Origin: Bacillota bacterium
Lineage (GTDB): Bacteria > Bacillota > Clostridia > Clostridiales > Clostridiaceae
NCBI GenBank assembly: GCA_023427705.1
Contig: JAEZAL010000338.1
Span: 1-20,433, forward strand
Reading direction: 5' to 3'
Length of the DNA stretch: 20,433 nt
A program made the translations under genes and the position numbers. A model generated the notes under the pieces. The model saw only the letters and a program-made list of their open reading frames with translations. It had not been told where the DNA came from and did no database searches. Positions 1 through 6,696 of the stretch are shown in pieces (the first letter of the stretch is position 1; every line of letters begins with the position of its first letter).

Positions 1-192
1 ACCTAGAATAGTAAATATTATTGAAAATCCAACTACAAATCCAATAGAATTAATTAATGCCTTATTATTATTATTGTTATTCTCATCGTTATTACCTCCC
101 ATAAAATATGAAATATATATAGGTAACATAGGTAAAATACATGGTGAAATAAAAGTTATTATTCCTTCTAGAAAAAGAATAAAGTAATTCAC
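1..192 (-). CDS. CcdA-family cytochrome c biogenesis / thiol-disulfide transporter, N-terminal part
   Basis: This is the first 64 codons of a minus-strand gene that runs off the left edge. The start is GTG at 192, preceded by an AAAGGAG ribosome binding site at about 201-207. The N-terminus is a hydrophobic helix containing SPCILPMLPIY at about residues 16-26. This matches the conserved SPC-x-LP-x-x-P-x-Y signature of the CcdA/DsbD transmembrane domain, whose Cys passes reducing equivalents from cytoplasmic thioredoxin across the membrane. A short Asn-rich loop (NNDEN plus a run of N) follows at about residues 34-43, then a second hydrophobic helix begins. CcdA proteins of this type usually have six helices, so most of the gene is outside the window. 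The family call is good; the exact partner (cytochrome c or extracytoplasmic thioredoxin) cannot be decided here. Confidence 0.8.
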   Translation of the reverse strand, partial: MNYFILFLEGIITFISPCILPMLPIYISYFMGGNNDENNNNNNKALINSIGFVVGFSIIFTILG

Positions 193-243
193 TAAACCAC
201 TCCTTTCCTTTTTATATTAATATATCACAATATTACAATTAAT

Positions 244-271
244 AGAATACGTTACTTTTTCTACACTTCAA
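244..271 (-). promoter_or_regulatory. Candidate promoter of the CcdA-family gene
   Basis: On the minus strand TTGAAG (271-266) is followed after 16 bases by TATTCT (249-244), a fair match to vegetative -35/-10 elements, about 50 bases before the GTG start. The rest of the 180-base gap to the divergent degV gene shows no other clear element. In this AT-rich background the match could be chance. Confidence 0.3.
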
Positions 272-372
272 TGTTAATAAAATATCATATAGTTTTTTAA
301 ACTACATCTTGTATTAACACCTATTTTATGGTAGTTTATTAATATAATATATAATATGGAAGGAATGTTATT

Positions 373-1218
373 ATGACTAAAATTGCTTTAATAACTGATA
401 GTACTTGTGGTTTACCGAAAGAATATGTAGAAAGATTCAATGTTAAAATTGTTTCTTTAAAAATACTATACAAAACAAAAGAATATATAGATGGTATTAC
501 TATTACACCTGAAGAAGTTTATTCTAAATTACCAGATGAACTACCTACTACTTCTATGCCTTCAGTAGATGATGTATCTACTTTATATGATGAATTAGTT
601 AAAGATGGATATACTCATGCAATTGTTTTACCTGTCTCTTCTGGTTTATCTGGAACTATAAATAGTTTTAGACTTGCTAGTGAAAATTATAAGAGTATTA
701 ATACCTTTATATTTGATACGAAAATATTATCTATGGCAGTTGGACTAATTGTAATTGAAGTTGGAAAAATGATAGAAGCTAATAAAAGCTTCGAATATAT
801 TTGTGATAAAATTCCAAAGATAAGAGAAAATATGTGGATGTATTTTACAGTAGATACCTTAGAATACTTAATAAAAGGTGGTAGAATAGGTAAGGTTTCT
901 GGTGGTATTGGTCAAATGTTTAATTTAAAGCCTATAATAACTATGGATGAAGATGGTGCCTATAAAACATATACTAAAGTTAGAGGCTCAAAACAAGCTT
1001 TTAATAAGCTTACTTCTTTAGCAACGGATATATTAAATAAAGGTAAAAGTAAGGTTATTATAATGACTGGTACTATGCACGAAGAAGCAGAAAGACTTAA
1101 AGAAATTTTACAAGAACATAAGAATACTACCTTTATGTATAAGGGAACTATTACTCCTGCTGTAGGAATACATTCTGGTCCAAGATTGTTAGCTGTCGCT
1201 GTAATGAACGAAATATAA
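373..1218 (+). CDS. DegV family fatty acid-binding protein (FakB-like)
   Basis: This 281-residue protein has the usual DegV length. DegV/FakB proteins bind a fatty acid in a buried tunnel and present it to the kinase FakA, which makes acyl-phosphate for phospholipid synthesis; they are cytoplasmic. Visible family features are the N-terminal ITDSTCGLP strand-loop (residues 7-15), TTSMPS with Thr60, the SSGLSGT loop with Ser90, LIKGGRIGKV with Arg171, and HSGP with His267 near the C-terminus. Thr, Ser, Arg and His at these places correspond to the carboxylate-binding residues known in FakB. The ATG start follows a GGAAGGA ribosome binding site. The gene is monocistronic and ends at a large hairpin. 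No fakA is nearby, and clostridia usually carry several DegV paralogues, so ligand preference is unknown. Confidence 0.93.
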   Translation: MTKIALITDSTCGLPKEYVERFNVKIVSLKILYKTKEYIDGITITPEEVYSKLPDELPTTSMPSVDDVSTLYDELVKDGYTHAIVLPVSSGLSGTINSFRLASENYKSINTFIFDTKILSMAVGLIVIEVGKMIEANKSFEYICDKIPKIRENMWMYFTVDTLEYLIKGGRIGKVSGGIGQMFNLKPIITMDEDGAYKTYTKVRGSKQAFNKLTSLATDILNKGKSKVIIMTGTMHEEAERLKEILQEHKNTTFMYKGTITPAVGIHSGPRLLAVAVMNEI

Positions 1219-1219
1219 A

Positions 1220-1286
1220 AAGGATACATACTATCTTACTTGCTCCGTGGCAAGCTCCAAGTCGCCGTAAGATAGTATGTATCCTT
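1220..1286. terminator. Long nested hairpin, probable bidirectional terminator
   Basis: Perfect 20-base arms (1220-1239 and 1267-1286) enclose a 27-base, GC-richer loop. Inside the loop CTTGC (1239-1243) and GCAAG (1250-1254) can form a second hairpin. It lies between the convergent degV and DUF3783 genes. The T-rich tail is better on the minus strand (CCTTTTTATATTT) than on the plus strand. The arms and structured loop are larger than an ordinary terminator needs. Confidence 0.7.
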
Positions 1287-1301
1287 ATATAATTTTATTG
1301 T

Positions 1302-1329
1302 AATAATTCCTCAATGCTTCGGAATTATT
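1302..1329. repeat. Short inverted repeat downstream of the DUF3783 gene
   Basis: AATAATTCC (1302-1310) and GGAATTATT (1321-1329) form a 9-base perfect inverted repeat with a 10-base loop, 48 bases beyond the DUF3783 stop codon. There is no good T-run on either side, so it may be an RNA 3' end structure rather than a terminator. Confidence 0.4.
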
Positions 1330-1376
1330 CTTACACATCATAAATTATAAAACCACTTACTTATTTTATTTATTAA

Positions 1377-1802
1377 TTAGTCTTCGTGATCAAATTCTTG
1401 ACCTGTTTGCATTGCTATTTTTTCTGCTACTAAATTCTTTAACAATACATTTACTGTCCATTCTTGTGAAGTTTCTGTAACAGCAGCTTTTAAAATATTA
1501 TTTAATCTAAATTTCTTTAAATTATTTATAAACAATCCAATTTTTCCTCCAGGAATATTATTAAAGATTACAGCTTTATCCCTTATTCCCTCTTCTGCAT
1601 CATTTAATATATTTCCATTTATAACATCCTTAACAAGGGTATTTCCATTCTTATAGCTAAGTACAACCTTATCTCTTATACCAAGCATACCTGCTAAGTT
1701 ACTTATAGTTTTAACTTCTTTTGCATCAAAATTACATAATATTATGCAACTTCTTCCTTCATTAGCTTTTGTTTCTTTTGTATCTAATAATTCAAATGAC
1801 AT
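1377..1802 (-). CDS. DUF3783 domain protein
   Basis: This 141-residue soluble protein appears to belong to the clostridial DUF3783 group, whose function is unknown. The N-terminal half carries a strand-rich segment (SCIILCNFDAKEVKTI, about residues 18-33) and the motif GIRDKVVLS (41-49). A related motif, GIRDKAVIFNNI (about 72-83), recurs in the second half, which may reflect an internal duplication. The C-terminal stretch AVTETSQEWTVNVLLKNLVAEK resembles the DUF3783 ending, with a conserved Trp and a Leu-rich helix. The ATG start follows AAAGGAGAATAAT, a good ribosome binding site. The gene lies 49 bases downstream of the PF06541-like gene on the same strand and may be cotranscribed with it. 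The family name is from memory of the pattern. Confidence 0.65.
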   Translation of the reverse strand: MSFELLDTKETKANEGRSCIILCNFDAKEVKTISNLAGMLGIRDKVVLSYKNGNTLVKDVINGNILNDAEEGIRDKAVIFNNIPGGKIGLFINNLKKFRLNNILKAAVTETSQEWTVNVLLKNLVAEKIAMQTGQEFDHED

Positions 1803-1851
1803 ATTATTCTCCTTTTATAAATTAATTTCTTAATTATATAATATAAAAATA

Positions 1852-2382
1852 CTATGAATTAAGCAACCTTGCTTTTTTTATTCTAAGCTTTATACCAATA
1901 GTATAAATAAAATCTAAAGTCATAATTGATAATATTATGATATTAGACAATCTAAAAAAATTTTCTAAGCTTATATAAAAATTATTCATAAATGGAGATA
2001 AATATCTTATACCAATATAACATAATATTGCCCAGTAAATTGAAAATTTCAAAGTGATTAAACCCTTAAAATTAAATTTTAACTTTGAATAATCCCAATA
2101 CTTTTCATTAAATATTTTTAAAAGTAAATATCCACTAATGAATTCTACACAAGTTGGAATAATTAAATACAAAAGAAATTTACTTGTAATATTCAAATTA
2201 TAATAATTATCTATTAAGACAAGAATAGTAAATGCTATTCCATACATAGGTTTATAAGGTCCATTTAAAAAACCTTCTTTTTTAAACTTTCCAGTAATAA
2301 TATAAGAATAAATTTCTTCAATTAAAAGACCTACTATTGAATACAGTATAAAATTGAATAAAATAAAGTTTATTAAAGTCAA
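1852..2382 (-). CDS. Putative ABC-transporter type IV / CmpB-like membrane protein (PF06541)
   Basis: This 176-residue integral membrane protein has about five hydrophobic segments. It contains GFLNGPYKPMYG (residues 37-48), the hallmark of the PF06541 family, plus the family pattern WDYSKLKFNFKG in mid-protein and an acidic EE after the first helix. The family is called a putative ABC-transporter type IV domain, but no ATPase is adjacent and the actual role is unknown. The only in-frame start candidate close to the first helix is TTG at 2382. Its upstream AAGG is a weak ribosome binding site, while a perfect GGAGGT lies further upstream at 2443-2448. The in-frame upstream segment has a TAA just before the TTG-proximal codons, so a longer protein is excluded. 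The DUF3783 gene follows. Confidence 0.7.
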   Translation of the reverse strand: MTLINFILFNFILYSIVGLLIEEIYSYIITGKFKKEGFLNGPYKPMYGIAFTILVLIDNYYNLNITSKFLLYLIIPTCVEFISGYLLLKIFNEKYWDYSKLKFNFKGLITLKFSIYWAILCYIGIRYLSPFMNNFYISLENFFRLSNIIILSIMTLDFIYTIGIKLRIKKARLLNS

Positions 2383-2519
2383 AATAGAACACCAGCCTTA
2401 ATTAAATTTCATCGTTAGTTTAACCAATAGATATTTATACATACCTCCAATTGTTATATTGTAACTTTTAAGGCTTCTAAGAATAATATAAAATATATTA
2501 ATTAAAAGGAGAGATTAAA

Positions 2520-3386
2520 ATAGAAGCTACCTATAAAAAAGTAAAAAATATTTTATTAGTTCTTTTATTGGCTAATTTATTTGTTGCAATCTCTAAAATA
2601 TTAGTAGGATTAGCAATTAATAGTTCTAGCGTTATGGCTGATGGCCTTCATTCTATTTCCGATAGTGCATCAAACATAGTAGGTATAATAGGAATTACAT
2701 TAGCTTCAAAACCTAGAGATTCAGAACATCCTTATGGTCATAAAAAATTTGAAACTATAGCTAGCATTAGTATTGGTATAATGTTATTAATACTAGGAGT
2801 TAATGTAATTAAAGATTCAATAGTTAAACTTTTTGTCCCATCAGTACTAAATATTACAATTGAAAGTTTAGTTATAATACTAATAACATTAGTAGTAAAT
2901 ATATTTGTAGCAATTTATGAAAATATTCAAGGACATAAGCTTAATAGTAATATTCTAATTGCAGATTCACTTCATACTAAAAGTGATATTTTTGTTTCCT
3001 TAGGAGTTCTTATTGCATTAATAACTGTAAGGTTAGGCCTTCCCCCAATAATAGATATATTGGCTTCATTTATAGTGTCTTTTTTTATTTTACATGCAGC
3101 TTTTGAAATAATAAGAGATAATATATCATCTCTAACGGATAAAATCATGGTTGAAGAAGAAGTAATAGCTAATATTCTTAAAGAATTTACAGCTATTAAG
3201 GATGTCCATAACATAAGATCAAGGGGATATAGTGACTATATTTTCTTAGATATGCACATAAAAGTAGATTCAAATTTAAATGTTGATGAAGCCCATACTT
3301 TAGTTCATGAAATTGAAAGTACATTAAATACTAAACTAAATAAAAAAGTAGATTTAATTATTCATGTTGAACCTAATATAAAATAA
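2520..3386 (+). CDS. Cation diffusion facilitator family transporter (AUA start)
   Basis: This 288-residue CDF family exporter moves divalent metal (Zn, Fe, Mn or Co type) out of the cytoplasm in exchange for protons. The metal-site helices are visible as ADGLHSISD (Asp41, His44, Asp48) and ADSLHTKSD (Asp149, His152, Asp156). The loop motif HPYGHKKFE is near residue 70, and a C-terminal cytoplasmic dimerisation domain ends in the His-containing IHVEPN. The start is unusual: there is no ATG, GTG or TTG with a ribosome binding site. AAAGGAG (2505-2511) sits 8 bases before ATA at 2520, giving the typical YKKVKNILLVLLLAN first helix. The TTG at 2568 has no ribosome binding site and would cut the first helix in half. 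Substrate metal cannot be read from sequence alone. Confidence 0.88.
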   Translation: MEATYKKVKNILLVLLLANLFVAISKILVGLAINSSSVMADGLHSISDSASNIVGIIGITLASKPRDSEHPYGHKKFETIASISIGIMLLILGVNVIKDSIVKLFVPSVLNITIESLVIILITLVVNIFVAIYENIQGHKLNSNILIADSLHTKSDIFVSLGVLIALITVRLGLPPIIDILASFIVSFFILHAAFEIIRDNISSLTDKIMVEEEVIANILKEFTAIKDVHNIRSRGYSDYIFLDMHIKVDSNLNVDEAHTLVHEIESTLNTKLNKKVDLIIHVEPNIK

Positions 3387-3415
3387 AAGTGACTAACCTA
3401 CTGCTAGTCACTTTT
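3385..3415. terminator. Bidirectional intrinsic terminator
   Basis: An 11-base perfect stem (3385-3395 with 3405-3415) has a 9-base loop and is flanked by T-runs in both directions. It separates the convergent CDF gene (+) and the DUF1980 gene (-), overlapping the stop regions of both. Confidence 0.88.
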
Positions 3416-3417
3416 TG

Positions 3418-4065
3418 TTAAAAATACACATTAATTGGTACATTTATCTTTATATACTCTTCGATTTGAAAATAATACTCTCCATCAAATGATATTTTAC
3501 CTAAAGCTTTTATCCACTGACCTTCCTTAAACTTATCATTTGCTAAAGTTTTTATTCCAATAATATATGAATCAGCTGCACAGCAGTTCATTTCTTCTCT
3601 TCCTAAAATAAATTTCTCACCTTCATATTTATAAACAAAACCAGTAAAGATTATATATTTTCCTAAATATTCTTCTCCTTCATCTTCTAACTCTTCTAAA
3701 ATATGATGAGTCTCATGATTAATTTCTATAGCGTCTTTAGCAAATATATTATTAAAACTTACTAAATTCTCATTTCCATCATCATATATATGCCCTCTTA
3801 ACAAAAGTAAGACTCCTATTCCTAATGTAAATATTACTGGAATAAATTTAAATGATTTATCCACTCTTGAATTGAAGCTTATTACCTTCATAGCTTGAAC
3901 TATAATAAATATAGGTAAAATTATAAATAAGATATATAAATTTTTAGCAGTTTTTACACTTAAATAATTATAAATATCTCCTGATATCATTAAGTATCCT
4001 ATATAAAGTGTCAATAAAATTAATATAAGTAACCAAATAAATTCTTCTACATTAAATTTTTTCAT
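3418..4065 (-). CDS. YcgQ-like TIGR03943 / DUF1980 putative permease subunit
   Basis: This 215-residue protein is the usual partner of YcgR-type permeases. The N-terminal part has helices at about residues 9-26, 43-60 and 74-90. It is followed by an acidic, His-containing linker (EINHETHHILEELEDEGEE, about 114-132) and a beta-rich domain. The signature NCCAADS (160-166), typical of this family, is present. The start ATG at 4065 follows AGGAGGG, which overlaps the stop codon of the permease gene, so the two are translationally linked. It is the last gene of the four-gene COG0523 operon and is closed by the hairpin at 3385-3415. The His/acidic linker and Cys pair suggest metal binding, an inference; the transported substrate of YcgQ-YcgR is not established. 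Confidence 0.85.
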   Translation of the reverse strand: MKKFNVEEFIWLLILILLTLYIGYLMISGDIYNYLSVKTAKNLYILFIILPIFIIVQAMKVISFNSRVDKSFKFIPVIFTLGIGVLLLLRGHIYDDGNENLVSFNNIFAKDAIEINHETHHILEELEDEGEEYLGKYIIFTGFVYKYEGEKFILGREEMNCCAADSYIIGIKTLANDKFKEGQWIKALGKISFDGEYYFQIEEYIKINVPINVYF

Positions 4066-4074
4066 ACTACCCTC

Positions 4075-4968
4075 CTAAAATATAAAATTTAAGCTTATTG
4101 AAAAGGCTAGTACAATTAATATTATTGATATAATTAACTTTAATACAAATGACTTTTTAAAATATGAAAACATAATTATAGCATTTTTCAAATCTAACAT
4201 TGGCCCAAATATAAGGAATGCTGATATGGCAGGAACACCAAAATAATCTAGAAATCCCCTTGCTATAAAAGCATCTGCTTCTGAACACAATGATAATAAA
4301 AATGCTAATAGCATCATTATAAATATAGGCAATATTGATCCTTTAGAGAAATTTTGCAAAAATTCTTCCTTAACTATTACAACAAATAAACTAGATAAAA
4401 ATGATCCAAATATGTAGTATCTTAATATATTTGAAAACTCTTTATTAGCATGTTCTAAACACAAGCGTAGCTTTGATTTATTATAAAAATAATCTATGCT
4501 CTCGCACCCACAATCACATATATTCTCATACTCACCTGTACTATTAACAACTTGACTCTTCTTACTAGTTAATAATTCAATTAATAATCCAATTGCTATT
4601 GCACAAATAATCCCCCCAAGAACCCTTATTAATACAACTTTTATATCTGCAAATGCATAAAAAGTAGAAGCAATAACTACCGGATTTACTATTGGTACTG
4701 TAAGCATAAAAACTACAGCAACTGCAATAGGAATTCCTTTTTTTATTAAACTTCTTGTTATTGGTACAATTGCACATTCACAAATTGGAATAACAATTCC
4801 CATACAAGCTGCAATAATTATTGATAAAATCCTACTTTTAGGTAAAATTCTTTTTACTATATCTTCAGATATATACATTTGAATCACAGATGAAACTATA
4901 GCTCCAATTAATATAAAAGGTAGTGCTTCTAATACCATACTTATAAATACATTAGCCCATTTTATCAT
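4075..4968 (-). CDS. YcgR-like permease (DUF318 / PF03773)
   Basis: This 297-residue polytopic membrane protein is of the predicted permease family that includes ArsP-like and YcgR proteins. Family motifs are PICECAIVPITR (residues 61-72), VPIVNPVVIAST (91-102) and LCSEADAFIA (228-237), each in a predicted helix or re-entrant segment. About eight helices are visible. Between the two halves lies a hydrophilic loop carrying ICDCGCES (150-157), a CxCxC cluster that could bind metal. The ATG start overlaps the stop of the preceding half-CobW gene by four bases (ATGA), implying translational coupling. Together with the downstream YcgQ-like protein it probably forms one transporter. COG0523 GTPases in the same operon point to a metal, but direction and ion are inference. 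Confidence 0.85.
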   Translation of the reverse strand: MIKWANVFISMVLEALPFILIGAIVSSVIQMYISEDIVKRILPKSRILSIIIAACMGIVIPICECAIVPITRSLIKKGIPIAVAVVFMLTVPIVNPVVIASTFYAFADIKVVLIRVLGGIICAIAIGLLIELLTSKKSQVVNSTGEYENICDCGCESIDYFYNKSKLRLCLEHANKEFSNILRYYIFGSFLSSLFVVIVKEEFLQNFSKGSILPIFIMMLLAFLLSLCSEADAFIARGFLDYFGVPAISAFLIFGPMLDLKNAIIMFSYFKKSFVLKLIISIILIVLAFSISLNFIF

Positions 4969-5594
4969 CTAACTACCTCCTTTATATTAAACAAAGATTT
5001 TATCTTTTCAATTGAAACTCCTTCTTTAAAGTATTTAGATTCTTTCATTTCCTCTTCTAAACTTTCTAAGGATTTAGATACTAGTATTGGCGCAGTGATA
5101 TTAATATTTTCTATATACTTTATTAAATCTTTTTGATCTTTTTTAGATAAAGCTGCTATATTATTTAATATAATTAATTTGCTAGATTGAATAAAAGGTA
5201 TTATTACTTCACCTAAATTCTTAATATAAATTTTCAAGTTCTTACTATCACCTACATAATAACTTCCATAAAAATTAATATTTTTTTTAATTTCTTTGTC
5301 CTTAAATATTTCTCCAATTATCCCCAAATTACTTGTCCCATTAAACTCTATTATTACTTTACTATAATTTTTCTTTATTGTTTCTTTAAGTAATATTTTT
5401 TTTAAATTATCTATATCTTCTATATATATTTCTTTTATATTTTCTAAACCACTTCTTATAGGAGTTAATCCATTTTCCAGAAGAATTATTAATATATCTT
5501 TTTTCAAGCATACTTCAGTATTTAAATAAGCATTTATAAAGGATGATTTTCCTGAACCTAAAAAGCCACTTACTATTTCCAGTTTAGCTTTCAT
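4965..5594 (-). CDS. Half-length COG0523/CobW-like GTP-binding protein without CxCC
   Basis: This 209-residue P-loop protein is related to the CobW/COG0523 GTPases. The Walker A motif GFLGSGKSS (residues 10-18) is intact, and VIIEFNGTSNLG (80-91) aligns with the IIEPSGVA segment of its neighbour. The Cys-rich GCICC metal motif, the ENEFG motif and the whole C-terminal CobW domain are missing, so the protein is about 100 residues shorter than the upstream paralogue. It has a start ATG at 5594 and a GAGG site inside the end of the upstream gene (8-base gap), and overlaps the permease gene by 4 bases. It may act with the full-length GTPase or on the permease. No frameshift or stop is evident, so this looks like a stable shortened form rather than a pseudogene. 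Confidence 0.75.
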   Translation of the reverse strand: MKAKLEIVSGFLGSGKSSFINAYLNTEVCLKKDILIILLENGLTPIRSGLENIKEIYIEDIDNLKKILLKETIKKNYSKVIIEFNGTSNLGIIGEIFKDKEIKKNINFYGSYYVGDSKNLKIYIKNLGEVIIPFIQSSKLIILNNIAALSKKDQKDLIKYIENINITAPILVSKSLESLEEEMKESKYFKEGVSIEKIKSLFNIKEVVR

Positions 5595-5602
5595 TTAAAA
5601 CC

Positions 5603-6538
5603 TCAAAGAAATAATTTCTCTATTTCTTTCTTATTTAAATTAACCCCTATAAAAGAAATGACACTAGACTCACTATTACTTATTTTTCTAATTTCAAACT
5701 CATCCTTTACAAAATCAAATTGACCAAAACTATTATCTTTTAACTTTACAACGCCTTTAGCTCTAAGTACATCTCCAAAGGCTTTAGAGCTAGAAATAAA
5801 CTTAAATTTAGATACTAGTTCTAATTTAGAAAATTCATACTTAGGATAAATTGCAAAACTCTCAAAAATCTCCTTTGCCTTTGTAGTTTCTACAGCTTTT
5901 ATTCTTGGTTTTACTCCTCTGTACTCATTAATATTAATAGAATTAAAATCTAAATTATTTAAAATATCAATTCCTCTAATCTTTTGCCAATTTTCACTTA
6001 TTATTACTGCTCTTTTATTAATCTTCTTGATCTTCAAAACTATATTATCTAAACTATCTTTATCTAAATTTTGAGTTCTACTTAAAACTATCTTTTTTGT
6101 GTTTTGAATTTGATCCTCATAAAAATCTTTAAAGTTTCTCAAATATATATCAAATTTTTCTGGGTCTATAACAGTAATTAAGTTATCTATTTCAGTTTTA
6201 TCTCTTAGCTTTTCTTCCTTAAAAATCTTAATAATATCAGTAAGTCTTGCAACTCCTGATGGCTCTATAATTATTCTAGATGGATTATATTTATTAATGA
6301 CTTCTAAAACTGCTTCTTTAAAATCACCTGTAACTTCACAGCAAATACAACCTGAATTTATTTCTTTAACTTTTATATTTGAATCTCTTAATATTAAAGC
6401 ATCTATACTTACTTCACCAAATTCATTTTCAACAATAGCAATATTCTCATTATAGGCACCATCTTTAATAAGTTTTTTTATAAGAAAAGTTTTTCCTGCT
6501 CCTAAAAATCCTGAAAAAATATCTATTTTTATTTTCAT
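5603..6538 (-). CDS. COG0523/CobW family metal-chaperone GTPase
   Basis: This 311-residue full-length COG0523 GTPase has Walker A GFLGAGKT (residues 10-17), the ENEFGEVSID motif (37-46), and NSGCICCEVT (61-70) with the CxCC metal-binding motif. It also has IIIEPSGVARLTDI and a C-terminal CobW_C-like domain (about 210-311). Members of this family insert or traffic metals, mainly zinc, in the cytoplasm using GTP. It is the first gene of a minus-strand operon of four (CobW, half-CobW, YcgR, YcgQ). Its ATG is preceded by GAGGTG, and the region upstream (6540-6605) must hold the promoter, with an inverted repeat at 6586-6600 as a possible operator. Which metal is handled cannot be fixed from sequence, though zinc starvation control is common in this family. 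Confidence 0.88.
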   Translation of the reverse strand: MKIKIDIFSGFLGAGKTFLIKKLIKDGAYNENIAIVENEFGEVSIDALILRDSNIKVKEINSGCICCEVTGDFKEAVLEVINKYNPSRIIIEPSGVARLTDIIKIFKEEKLRDKTEIDNLITVIDPEKFDIYLRNFKDFYEDQIQNTKKIVLSRTQNLDKDSLDNIVLKIKKINKRAVIISENWQKIRGIDILNNLDFNSININEYRGVKPRIKAVETTKAKEIFESFAIYPKYEFSKLELVSKFKFISSSKAFGDVLRAKGVVKLKDNSFGQFDFVKDEFEIRKISNSESSVISFIGVNLNKKEIEKLFL

Positions 6539-6585
6539 TTTTCACCTCTATATAAATCTTATTATGTTCTACACATTCTATGATT

Positions 6586-6600
6586 TAAATGATGCATTTA
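6586..6600. promoter_or_regulatory. Inverted repeat upstream of the COG0523 operon, possible operator
   Basis: TAAATG and CATTTA form a perfect 6-3-6 inverted repeat about 50 bases upstream of the first CobW start. An overlapping near-palindrome, ATGATTTAAATGAT (6580-6593), has one mismatch pair. A TTGGTA about 5 bases upstream on the minus strand could be a -35, but the spacing to TAGAAT (20 bases) is long. It is a candidate binding site for a Zur/Fur-like regulator, but it does not match a known box closely. Confidence 0.3.
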
Positions 6601-6606
6601 TACCAA

Positions 6607-6676
6607 AAAAATGAGGAAACATGCTATTGCACCTCTAGCTAATTATTTCTTGTGCAATAGATATTTCCTCATTTTT
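6607..6676 (-). terminator. Intrinsic terminator of the 540-residue membrane protein gene
   Basis: An outer 13-base stem (6607-6619 with 6664-6676) and an inner 9-base stem (6624-6632 with 6652-6660) are separated by a small internal loop. In the minus direction the structure ends in a run of seven T, right after the stop codon of the upstream gene, and before the COG0523 operon promoter region. Confidence 0.85.
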
Positions 6677-6696
6677 ATTCTTTTATTTTAATAGTT

